From CAZJHX01 sp964545715 (GTDB lineage: Bacteria > Myxococcota_A > UBA9042 > GCA-2863065): a DNA stretch of 30,216 nt. Each line of letters opens with the position of its first letter. Position 1 is the stretch's first letter. Below, in pieces: positions 7,247 to 14,219 of the stretch. The stretch lies in contig CAZJHX010000134.1 of the NCBI GenBank assembly GCA_964545715.1, positions 1 through 30,216 on the forward strand. The letters are read 5' to 3'. The notes beneath the pieces are model-generated. The model worked only from the letters and a program-made list of their open reading frames with translations. It was not told the DNA's origin and made no database searches. Both the position numbers and the translations under genes were made by a program.

Positions 7247-7903
7247 GTGACGTTCGCACCCGGCACCCTGCGTTCGCAGTGGCTGGCGGCTCTGACGCTG
7301 GTCGTCGGGCTGGCCGGTGGCGCCGCAGGCACCTGGTTTGCCATGGATCGCGGCGGCGACTGGGATGACATGAGGTGGTCCACGGAGAGGTGGGTGACTC
7401 GGTTTCTCAAACACCTGCCGAGGCAGGAGGACCCGGCGACGCTGCACAGAGAGGTGTTGAGCCGGCTCGTCACCGAGCTGCACCGGCGTCATCCGCTGCA
7501 CATGATCCGGGGCGCCGTCGCCATCGCGGACCCGGCCGGTGAGGCGCTCACCGTCGTCGCGCAGTTCGGCCACGATGAGGACTCGGTCGGGAAATCGCTG
7601 CCTGTCGGCACCGACGACGTCAACGTGCTGGGCGTCGTGGGGTGCGCCTTCAAACAGCAGGACATGATGCGGATCCCCGACGTCGGCACGGACCCCTCGC
7701 AGGGCGATTGCCCGTATCTGCCGTTTCCGCCGACCACGCTGGAGTCGCCCAACGACGTGTTGGCGATCAGCCTGGGCGCGCGCACGGGGATTCTGCTGGT
7801 CTCAGCGGATCGCCCCAACGTCTTTCGGGGCGCGGACGTGCACCGAGCGCGCCTCTACTCGGCGCTGCACCTGATGATCGAGGAGCGCTTCAAAAGCAGG
7901 TGA
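7247..7903 (+). CDS. Membrane-anchored protein with possible GAF-like domain
   Basis: 218 residues from a GTG start; the ribosome binding site is weak, but the frame needs this start to include the hydrophobic segment at about 12-31 (WLAALTLVVGLAGGAAGTWF). After it, residues 35-80 are basic and helical, and residues 80-218 alternate strands and helices in a pattern like a GAF sensor domain (IRGAVAIADPAGEALTVVAQF, a cysteine at about 131, DVLAISLGARTGILLVSADRP, and a final long helix). I assign GAF only by pattern. No enzymatic output domain is attached. The protein would sit in the inner membrane with its bulk on one side. It is divergent from pssA-mvaA and overlaps the convergent FG-GAP lipoprotein gene by 14 bases. 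Confidence 0.65.
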   Translation: MTFAPGTLRSQWLAALTLVVGLAGGAAGTWFAMDRGGDWDDMRWSTERWVTRFLKHLPRQEDPATLHREVLSRLVTELHRRHPLHMIRGAVAIADPAGEALTVVAQFGHDEDSVGKSLPVGTDDVNVLGVVGCAFKQQDMMRIPDVGTDPSQGDCPYLPFPPTTLESPNDVLAISLGARTGILLVSADRPNVFRGADVHRARLYSALHLMIEERFKSR

Positions 7904-10469
7904 CCTCCAGCGTCGCGACGTTGTTGGTCTCCACGCACTCCAGGTACTCCCCCGTGCCCGAGGCCTTGCCGTCCACGGATACCCACAGCTTGGGCGGCGC
8001 ACCCTGGGCAGACCCCGTGCAATTCATCGTGTGGCAGCCGCTCGGGGCCAGACTGGCATCGGTGACCGCCTCGCACACCGGCGCGCTCGTGTCGTCCGGC
8101 GCCCCGGCGTAGACCTGCACGCTCACTCCGGGGGGCGCCGTCACGACCCCGCGGTTGCACACGAGCACTTTGACGGACAGCGTGCCGTCCGCGTTGCATG
8201 TCACCGCCTTGCCCCCAGCCGGTTTGGCGGTCAAATCCGGCGCGGCCAGGGCGGCCGCCTCTCCCTGGGTGTTCTGGCGAAAGTTGTTGAGGCCCGGCGT
8301 CACCCAGTTGGGCGGCACCTCTCCCTTGGCCGGGATGCGGCCGAACTCGTCGACGTGGGTGATCGAGTATGGGTGCTGGTTCCAGATCGGCCTGGAGTGC
8401 ACCCAGCGGTCCTTGAGATCACGAAAGACGCGTACGCCGCCCGTCTTGCCGCTGTGCGCCGCGCGGCACACGCTGCCCTGGCCGTCCTCGGTGGCGGGGA
8501 GCATGGCCGCGCACTTGTAGCCCGCCGGGCAGGAGGCGTTTTTCGTGCATCGACAAAAGCCCGCCACGCAGTTGCCGGCCAGGCACTCGTCATCGCCGTC
8601 GCAGCGCAGCCCATCAAAGATGGGATCCAGCTCGGGGCAGCCGATCGAGCAGTTGGTGTTGGAGCCCACGACGATCTCGCTGCGAAAGTCCCCGTCCACA
8701 TCCGCCACGATCGGATTCTCGTGCCACGTGCAGCTCGACCGCGGGCCGCTGGAGACCACCTCGCCCGTGGCCCCGGAGTACACGCGCGTGAAGCACTCGT
8801 CGCCGTAGACGGCCTCGGCCGTTCCGTCGCCCTCGAAGTCGAACACGCTGGAGCCGGTCACGCTGCTGGACTTATCCTGCGACACGCGGCTCCACAGCAC
8901 ACCGACGCTCTTGCATTTGTCCGGTAGCGGGGCCACGCAGTCGATATCGAACACCGTGTACGCGCCGAGCCCGGCGGCCGCGACCTCCGGCTGCCCGTCG
9001 CCGTCGAAGTCCGCGATGGTTGGCGGTCCGCCGGAGCCCCCACCGGGGAGCGCGATCGGCCCAAACACGGCCGCGCCGGTCAAGTCCGTGATCGTCATCG
9101 CGCCGCCGCTGACAACGACCACCTCCGCGGCGTCCGCCGGCAACCCGACGCCAAACGCGCCGAAGTCAGCGACCGCGATGTGCCCCCCCGTCGACGTAGC
9201 CGCCGCGTACGCCTCCACCGCCAGTGTCTTGGTCGCCTCGTCAAAGGTGTGGGCGCGGTTGCCGATCAGCACCTCGATGTCGCCGTCCATGTCGACGTCC
9301 GCCACGATCGGGAAGACGCCTTGCGCAAAGCCCACCCAGCCCAGACCGGCAGTGATCTTGACCCCATCGGCGTCGTAGATCACGCCGTCAAAGAAGATCT
9401 CCGGGCGCGCATCAAACGCGATGTCCGCGAGCACGGGGCCGTTCCAGCGCCCGACCGACACCCCAAAGGTGTCCTTGGTCACGCCGTCCGGCTCGGTGGA
9501 GTGCCACAGAACGGTGAAGTCGCCCTGGATCTCGTCGAACCGAAACGCGACGAGCCCGCCTCCCTCCGCCAATGCCACGATCTCCGGGCGCAGATCGGGC
9601 GCCAGATCCAGATCACCGATGGCCGGCGTGCTGCCGCCCACGACAGCGTGACCGCCCAGCGAATAAAGCTGCGTGCAGTCGTTGCCGTCGAGCACGCGGA
9701 TGATCCCGCAGCAGCTGCCGGACGGGAAGCCGCCGTCGGTGCCCGCGTAGCTGACGAACACGATCTGGCCGCCCAGCGTGGACTGGCCGATAAAGCCGAA
9801 GTTGGCGACCAGGGGCGTACCCAGCACGTTGATGTTGTTGGGGTGGGCGTCGCCCGGCGGTGGAGCCAGCCACTCGCATTGGACGGACGGAAAGAAGACG
9901 CCCGGCGGCACGACCTTGTCGCAGTCCAGCTTTTGCAGCGCACCGGGGCCCTCGCCGTAAGGAAGGCAGACACCGTCGCCGCCGGCCAGGGGCTGGCAGT
10001 AGCTGTCGTTGATGCACTGGCCGTCTTCCGTGCAGAACCCGAGGACGGTGGCGCAGCCAAAGTCGAAGCAGGTTTGCGCAGCAGTGCAGCACTCGCCGGC
10101 GCAGCCGGTGGCGCCGGGCTCGCAGCTCTCGGGGTCGCCGGTGCCGGTGCCGTCGTCGCCCGTGTTGGGGCCACCGGTGCTGTCGTCGCCGGTGTTGTCG
10201 CCGCCGGTGCCTGTGCCGTCGGGGTCGAAGCCGCCCGTGCCCCCGGTTGATGAGCCTACAGCGTCAACCTCCGGGCCCCCCTTTGTAGTGTTAATCGATC
10301 CGGAGTCGTCGTTTGCTCCGGTGTTGAAGCCCTGTGTGCCGGTTACGCGATCGGATGGCGAGGTGCTGTGCCGGCCGCTGCCGCCCCCACAGGCGCCCAG
10401 CAGCGCGGCGACCGACACGATCAGCAGGCAGGCGCGCACGGCTGAAACAATACCACCAACACCGTCCAC
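7890..10469 (-). CDS. FG-GAP/VCBS repeat lipoprotein with CARDB-like C-terminus
   Basis: 859 residues from a GTG at 10469 (another GTG at 10439 would also keep the signal). The signal VRACLLIVSVAALLGAC gives a lipidated Cys27. Residues 30-110 are a Gly/Asp/Thr linker, followed by a Cys-rich patch (about 115-165). The bulk (about 190-650) carries FG-GAP/VCBS units with calcium-binding-like DxDxDGD loops: IVADVDMDGDIEVLIGN, PTIADFDGDGQPEVAAAG, FDFEGDGTAEAVYG and PIVADVDGDFRSEIVVGS. These repeats usually form an integrin-like beta-propeller. A second Cys-rich patch is near 640-690, and the last 100 residues resemble a CARDB adhesion domain (KVLVCNRGVVTAPPGVSVQV). It is most likely a surface adhesin. 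Confidence 0.85.
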   Translation of the reverse strand: MDGVGGIVSAVRACLLIVSVAALLGACGGGSGRHSTSPSDRVTGTQGFNTGANDDSGSINTTKGGPEVDAVGSSTGGTGGFDPDGTGTGGDNTGDDSTGGPNTGDDGTGTGDPESCEPGATGCAGECCTAAQTCFDFGCATVLGFCTEDGQCINDSYCQPLAGGDGVCLPYGEGPGALQKLDCDKVVPPGVFFPSVQCEWLAPPPGDAHPNNINVLGTPLVANFGFIGQSTLGGQIVFVSYAGTDGGFPSGSCCGIIRVLDGNDCTQLYSLGGHAVVGGSTPAIGDLDLAPDLRPEIVALAEGGGLVAFRFDEIQGDFTVLWHSTEPDGVTKDTFGVSVGRWNGPVLADIAFDARPEIFFDGVIYDADGVKITAGLGWVGFAQGVFPIVADVDMDGDIEVLIGNRAHTFDEATKTLAVEAYAAATSTGGHIAVADFGAFGVGLPADAAEVVVVSGGAMTITDLTGAAVFGPIALPGGGSGGPPTIADFDGDGQPEVAAAGLGAYTVFDIDCVAPLPDKCKSVGVLWSRVSQDKSSSVTGSSVFDFEGDGTAEAVYGDECFTRVYSGATGEVVSSGPRSSCTWHENPIVADVDGDFRSEIVVGSNTNCSIGCPELDPIFDGLRCDGDDECLAGNCVAGFCRCTKNASCPAGYKCAAMLPATEDGQGSVCRAAHSGKTGGVRVFRDLKDRWVHSRPIWNQHPYSITHVDEFGRIPAKGEVPPNWVTPGLNNFRQNTQGEAAALAAPDLTAKPAGGKAVTCNADGTLSVKVLVCNRGVVTAPPGVSVQVYAGAPDDTSAPVCEAVTDASLAPSGCHTMNCTGSAQGAPPKLWVSVDGKASGTGEYLECVETNNVATLEVTCF

Positions 10470-10585
10470 TCCCGGGTCGTGAACTGTTCAATCTCAAAAC
10501 CGGACGGCGTAAAGCATTTCCGCCGGGCCAAGGGCATACATCGTAAAGGGCGTAGCTCGGCTTGAATTGGCGAAATCGGCGTCGG

Positions 10586-10602
10586 CTGGCACGGCATTCG
10601 CA
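10586..10602 (+). promoter_or_regulatory. Sigma-54 promoter for the outer-membrane barrel gene
   Basis: CTGGCACGGCATTCGCA matches TGGCACG-N4-TTGCA with one change (TTGC to TCGC); GG at 10588-10589 and GC at 10600-10601 are separated by 10 bases. Transcription would start near 10613, so the coding start must be at 10636 or later. Confidence 0.7.
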
Positions 10603-10635
10603 CCTATGACCGGCGACCCTGGAGTAATACCGAGG

Positions 10636-11316
10636 ATGAGTACCCGCGCCATGACCACCACCCACCAAACGACCAAAGTCCTGGCAGTGATGTCCTTCTT
10701 CCTCGTCGCCCTCACCACGTCTGCCGCGTCCGCAGACAGCGATTCCCGCATTACCGCCGGAATCGGGTCCAACCTCGGTGTCTCCAGCCATTCACAACTC
10801 AGCGGCGACGCGGTCACCGCGTACACCCACGAGCTGAGCCTTCGCGTCAAAGCGCTGTCGATTCTCGGCGTCGAGCTGGCCTACAGCCCGACGGACGCCC
10901 ACGAGGGCGGCAACGAGGTCGTCTTCTCCAACAACCTGCGCTTCAGCGGCCTGCTCTACTTCGTGCCTACCCCGGTCGTCTCCGCCTACGCAAAAGCGGG
11001 CATCGAGGGCGACTCCCTGGGCGCCGTCTTCAGCGTGTCCGACGCCAGCAACAGCTACCACGCAGGTGGCGGCCTGGACGTCGAGGTCACCAAGAACATC
11101 ACCGTCGGCATCGAGTTCCTGATGCTCATCCCGGGCACGGCCTCCATCGAAGCCCAGGTTCAGGACTTCGTCGACCAGGAGTACGCCCGATACGAGGCGG
11201 CACTCCAGACCGGCGAGGCCGTACCCGAGGACATCGGCGAGGCGGCCCCAGAGCTTGGCGACTTCATCAGCTCCAGCAACTACCGCTTCACGATCGGCGC
11301 GCGGTACTACTTCTAG
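10636..11316 (+). CDS. Predicted outer-membrane beta-barrel protein
   Basis: 226 residues, starting MSTRAMTTTHQTTK. The open frame runs back to 10567, but the sigma-54 promoter at 10586-10602 lies inside that extension, so I use 10636, with GGAG 11 bases upstream; the ATG at 10651 is also possible. A Sec signal peptide (VLAVMSFFLVALTTSAASA) is followed by DSDSR. The mature part alternates polar and hydrophobic residues in short strands (RITAGIGSNLGVSS, LYFVPTPVVSAYAKAGIEG, YHAGGGLDVEVTKNITVGIEF) and ends in RFTIGARYYF with the C-terminal Phe typical of BAM substrates. An acidic insert (about 170-210) is probably an extracellular or periplasmic loop. It resembles OmpW/opacity-type barrels in size; the ligand is unknown. 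Confidence 0.75.
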   Translation: MSTRAMTTTHQTTKVLAVMSFFLVALTTSAASADSDSRITAGIGSNLGVSSHSQLSGDAVTAYTHELSLRVKALSILGVELAYSPTDAHEGGNEVVFSNNLRFSGLLYFVPTPVVSAYAKAGIEGDSLGAVFSVSDASNSYHAGGGLDVEVTKNITVGIEFLMLIPGTASIEAQVQDFVDQEYARYEAALQTGEAVPEDIGEAAPELGDFISSSNYRFTIGARYYF

Positions 11317-11343
11317 CCGCCGAGAACCCACCGTTCATTTCTG

Positions 11344-11371
11344 TTGACTAGAACACGTTTCACCCTGTAGT
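11344..11371 (+). promoter_or_regulatory. Sigma-70-like promoter of the hydrolase gene
   Basis: TTGACT (11344-11349), a 16-base spacer and TGTAGT (11366-11371). The ATG follows only 8 bases after the -10, so the transcript would be leaderless or nearly so. Confidence 0.4.
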
Positions 11372-11379
11372 TTCAGGGA

Positions 11380-12312
11380 ATGAAGACGTATCCGCTGACG
11401 TCCTTCGACGGCACCGAATTGACGGTGTACGAAGGCGGCAACCCCGACGGCCCCCCGCTGATCCTGTCCAACGGCCTGGGCGGCAACATCATCGCCTGGC
11501 GCCACGTCGTCCGACACTTCTCAGCGCACTTTCGCATCCTGTGTTGGGACTACCGCGGCCTCTATAAGTCGGCGCCGGCCCCCACAGACGCGGACTACAC
11601 CATCGCCAAACATGCCTCCGATCTCGGCATGCTGCTGGAGGCGACCGGCGTCCAGAACCCCATCCTGGTCGGCTGGAGCATGGGCGTCCAGGTCAACTTC
11701 GAACTCCTGCGCTGCCACGACGTGCGACCGGCGGCCATCATCGCGCTCAACGGCACGCCCGGCACGCCGTTCAAGACCGCGTTCAACACCGACTTCTTCG
11801 ACAGCCGCATCGGACGCCTCTGCCGCTTCGCAAAAGACCACTGGACGCGCACCATCGCGCTGCGCCCATACGTCACACGCGACTCGATCATCGACGGCTT
11901 CGTGCGCGCCATCCAACTCACCGGCATCGCCAGTCGCTCACTGGATCGCCGCGTCTTCCGCGACCTGGCCATGGAGTGGATCACGCTCGATCTCGGCGTG
12001 TACGCCACTATCTTCGACGAGCTGGCACGACACGACGCCATGGACCTGCTGGGCCACGTCGCCGCGCCGACGCTGGTGATCGCCGGCCAGAAGGACCGCT
12101 TCACGCCGGCCCACCGCTCCACCGTGATGGCGTCCAGCATCCGCGACGCTGAGCTGTGTGTCATCCCGCGGGCCACGCACTTCTGCCCCGTGGAGTATCC
12201 GGACGCCGTCAACCGCCGAATGACTCGCTTCCTCGAGGAGCGCGGCCTGCTCTCAGCCGGGCGCCCAGCCGGCCGGAGCCATCTCGAAGCCCGCAAACTC
12301 AAAGCCGGGTGA
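11380..12312 (+). CDS. Alpha/beta hydrolase
   Basis: 310 residues. The fold is recognisable from the oxyanion region SNGLGG (30-35), the nucleophile elbow GWSMG with Ser100, the acid in AGQKDRFTP (Asp239) and the base in RATHFCPVEYP (His267). The stretch FRILCWDYRG (51-60) is the usual strand before the first helix. A helical lid lies at about 130-220. There is no signal peptide, so it is probably cytoplasmic. Sequence features are those of the general esterase, thioesterase or haloperoxidase-like group and the substrate cannot be read off. Its last 60 bases overlap the convergent cupin gene, encoding a basic tail (RSHLEARKLKAG) beyond the usual family end. Confidence 0.9.
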   Translation: MKTYPLTSFDGTELTVYEGGNPDGPPLILSNGLGGNIIAWRHVVRHFSAHFRILCWDYRGLYKSAPAPTDADYTIAKHASDLGMLLEATGVQNPILVGWSMGVQVNFELLRCHDVRPAAIIALNGTPGTPFKTAFNTDFFDSRIGRLCRFAKDHWTRTIALRPYVTRDSIIDGFVRAIQLTGIASRSLDRRVFRDLAMEWITLDLGVYATIFDELARHDAMDLLGHVAAPTLVIAGQKDRFTPAHRSTVMASSIRDAELCVIPRATHFCPVEYPDAVNRRMTRFLEERGLLSAGRPAGRSHLEARKLKAG

Positions 12313-12675
12313 GACAGTACAGCCCACAAGCGTAAAGTCCCCCAGCGGACGCGCCGCCTGCCACGAATTGGCGGGCACCAGCACCTGAGGTCGCTCGCCC
12401 GCTTGCAGCGACGTACCCAGAATCACGCTCCGTGGCGGCGTCGTCTCCGTATCCGAGATCGTCAGCAAAAGCGGATCGCCCGCGTAAAAGTGCCACATCT
12501 CGGCGGCGTCCACGCGATGCCAGGCGGATGACTCGCCGGCCTTCAAGAGAAAATAAATGGCGGTTCCGCCGGCGCGCTCGCCTGGGGGGGACGATGCGCG
12601 CCATGTCTCGCGAAACCAGCCACCTTCGGGGTGCGGGGAGAGATTCAGTTCGCGAATGATGTCGTCAGCCAGCAT
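12253..12675 (-). CDS. Cupin family protein (DUF985, Cupin_5)
   Basis: 140 residues from the ATG at 12675; the frame extends to 12750 but would overlap the upstream ferritin-like gene, and family members begin near this Met. Motifs of the DUF985/YML079w group are all present: SPHPEGGWFRETWR (13-26), TAIYFLL (38-44), WHRVDAAEMWHFYAGDPL (52-69), LVPANSWQAARP (99-110) and LVGCTVSPGFEFAGFE (116-131). The fold is a small double-stranded beta-helix; the biochemical role of this family is not established. It follows the ferritin-like gene by 17 bases on the same strand and is probably cotranscribed with it under the TetR-type operator. Confidence 0.88.
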   Translation of the reverse strand: MLADDIIRELNLSPHPEGGWFRETWRASSPPGERAGGTAIYFLLKAGESSAWHRVDAAEMWHFYAGDPLLLTISDTETTPPRSVILGTSLQAGERPQVLVPANSWQAARPLGDFTLVGCTVSPGFEFAGFEMAPAGWAPG

Positions 12676-12692
12676 CCGCCGATGGTACGCGC

Positions 12693-13496
12693 TCAGGCCG
12701 CATGCGGCGACATGGCCACGATGGCCGCCACGGAGTCGGGCTTGAAGCACTCGGTCTCGGGGCGCGCCGCCTCGTTCCAGAACGGCGTCTTGTCCAAGCG
12801 GTCACCCGCCACCGTCACCTTGGCCAGCAGGCGCCAGCCCATCCGCTCCAGACGCCCGGACTTCACAAGGCCGTGGTCCAGCGCGTAGTTCAGATTGGTG
12901 GCGCTGTTCTGCGCGAACACGCGCGCCTCCACCTCGCGATACTTCTGCAGCTGGGCCACGCGGGTCTTCTCGTCCGGCGCGTAGCGGCGCGAGATCGCGC
13001 GGCAGTACTTCAGGTGGCGCTCCTCGTCCTTGGCGATCGAGGCCAGCACGTCAGCGCTCTCGGGGTCATATTTTCGCATCACGGGCTCGAACATCGCGAA
13101 CTGCGTGGCCGCCCGCTCTTCGATGACCTGCAGCAACAGGTACGCGTTCATCACACCCTCGTCATCGACGATGGGCTCCTCAAAAAAGCCGCCCAGCGCG
13201 CGGTCGATGTTGTCGATCATGCGCAGGCTCTCGGGAACAGGGCCCGGCGTCACCCCCTGTCGCTCAACCGCCTCACGAAACATCGCCGCATGGCGCTTCT
13301 CGTCCGCCTCGTGCCGCCGAATCATCTTCTGCAGCTGCGGATCATCAACCTTGCTCAGCAGCTCGGTGAAGAACACGCCTTCATCCGAGTCCTCGGCCTC
13401 AGCGGCCTGGTTCAGCACGTGGGCACGCCCCGCTTTGGTAGACAGCAGGCGGTCCATGAACTTGTCAGTGAGTTGGGTATCGATGTGCTCGAACAT
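12693..13496 (-). CDS. Ferritin-like diiron protein
   Basis: 267 residues with AGGAG 7 bases before the ATG. A four-helix bundle with duplicated ExxH motifs is visible: EADEKRH (Glu66, His69) and KDEERH (Glu158, His161), with further candidate carboxylate ligands Glu45 in FFTELLSK and Glu126/127 in VIEERA. This is the pattern of ferritin-like/rubrerythrin-type diiron carboxylate proteins, which store iron, detoxify peroxide or hydroxylate a substrate; there is no rubredoxin domain. The C-terminal 75 residues (about 190-267) are an extra non-bundle tail. It is the first gene of a unit with the cupin and lies directly downstream of the tetR gene, with the TetR-type operator in its promoter. A role in oxidative or lipid-related stress is inference. 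Confidence 0.85.
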   Translation of the reverse strand: MFEHIDTQLTDKFMDRLLSTKAGRAHVLNQAAEAEDSDEGVFFTELLSKVDDPQLQKMIRRHEADEKRHAAMFREAVERQGVTPGPVPESLRMIDNIDRALGGFFEEPIVDDEGVMNAYLLLQVIEERAATQFAMFEPVMRKYDPESADVLASIAKDEERHLKYCRAISRRYAPDEKTRVAQLQKYREVEARVFAQNSATNLNYALDHGLVKSGRLERMGWRLLAKVTVAGDRLDKTPFWNEAARPETECFKPDSVAAIVAMSPHAA

Positions 13497-13512
13497 TGGG
13501 ATCTCCTATTTC

Positions 13513-13543
13513 TGACCAATTGACCATTTTCGTTTTTTGGTCA
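13513..13543 (-). promoter_or_regulatory. TetR-type operator upstream of the ferritin-like gene
   Basis: TGACC (13521-13525), 13 bases, GGTCA (13539-13543); the half-sites extend to 6 bases as TGACCA/TGGTCA. An additional TGACC begins at 13513. The same TGACC-N13-GGTCA arrangement occurs in the tetR promoter at 14171-14193. The tetR-ferritin gap otherwise contains an A8 run at 13554-13561 and no clear hairpin terminator. Confidence 0.65.
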
Positions 13544-13583
13544 TTCACAGTTAAAAAAAATGAGCGCGCTATTGGGCCCGCCC

Positions 13584-14168
13584 TTACCGCTTCCGTAGTC
13601 CGTTCAAAACAACGTCAAATGTCGCATCAAAGCGCTGCTGCAGCTCTTCTTGGCTCACAGCGCCCGCCTGGCACATGAACATGTACCCGGCGATATGCAT
13701 GTCTTGGAGCGCGCCGGCCACCAGGGTGACGTCCAGGTCCGCGCGAAAGCGTCCCTGGCGCTGTCCCAGGCGAATGATCTCCGCGATCGCCTGCTGGCCC
13801 ACGTCGCGCAGCTCTTCAAAGCGCTCCGCCCACGCAGGGATCTGCCCGGCGTGCAGGCCGAAGAACAGGTCACGCACCAGCGGGCGCGCCTCTAAGAACG
13901 CGATACTGGCGGCGCTCGTCGCCCGCAGCAGCTCGCCGGCCGGCTCGCGCGGATCGATCGTCCGGCTGGTCTCGGCAAGCCACGCGCGCAGCTCACGATG
14001 AACTGACTGATAAAAGAGGTCGGCCTTGCTCTCACAGGCCAGGTAGATGGTGCCCTTGGCGACGCCTGCCGCCTGCGCGATCAGGTCGATGGACGTCTTT
14101 TTGAAGCCCAGCCGCGCAAAGGCGCGGGCAGCGTGCTCCAGAATCGACTCTCGTTTGACGACATCCAT
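13584..14168 (-). CDS. TetR/AcrR family transcriptional repressor
   Basis: 194 residues from the ATG at 14168; the in-frame TTG at 14177 would lie inside the operator and is less likely. The N-terminal helix-turn-helix is typical: ILEHAARAFARLGFKKTSID, then IAQAAGVAKGTIYLACESKADLFY (about residues 9-55). The C-terminal ligand domain has helices with the pattern of the AcrR group, and no ligand can be inferred. The gene sits directly upstream of the ferritin-like and cupin genes on the same strand. Its promoter (TTGACA at 14200-14205, 16 bases, TAAGAT at 14178-14183) has the -10 box inside the TGACC-N13-GGTCA site, so autorepression is likely, together with control of the ferritin-like gene through the matching site. 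Confidence 0.9.
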   Translation of the reverse strand: MDVVKRESILEHAARAFARLGFKKTSIDLIAQAAGVAKGTIYLACESKADLFYQSVHRELRAWLAETSRTIDPREPAGELLRATSAASIAFLEARPLVRDLFFGLHAGQIPAWAERFEELRDVGQQAIAEIIRLGQRQGRFRADLDVTLVAGALQDMHIAGYMFMCQAGAVSQEELQQRFDATFDVVLNGLRKR

Positions 14169-14170
14169 CG

Positions 14171-14205
14171 TGACCAAATCTTATAACCGGTCATTGCAGT
14201 GTCAA
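14171..14205 (-). promoter_or_regulatory. tetR promoter with overlapping autoregulatory operator
   Basis: On the minus strand: TTGACA (14205-14200), 16 bases, TAAGAT (14183-14178). The operator TGACC-N13-GGTCA spans 14171-14193, covering the -10 box and the probable start of transcription, the classic arrangement for repression. Confidence 0.65.
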
Positions 14206-14219
14206 GGATGTTTTTTCGA

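Noticed and set aside
9180..10250. Long plus-strand frame opposite the FG-GAP lipoprotein
   Set aside because: Composition is that of a shadow frame (Val/Ala/Arg/His-rich without motifs), while the minus strand encodes a signal peptide, lipobox and FG-GAP repeats.
13550..13583. Intrinsic terminator after tetR
   Set aside because: There is an A8/T8 run, but the preceding AGCGCGCT has no loop and GGGC-GG-GCCC a 2-base loop, so neither forms a proper hairpin at the right distance.
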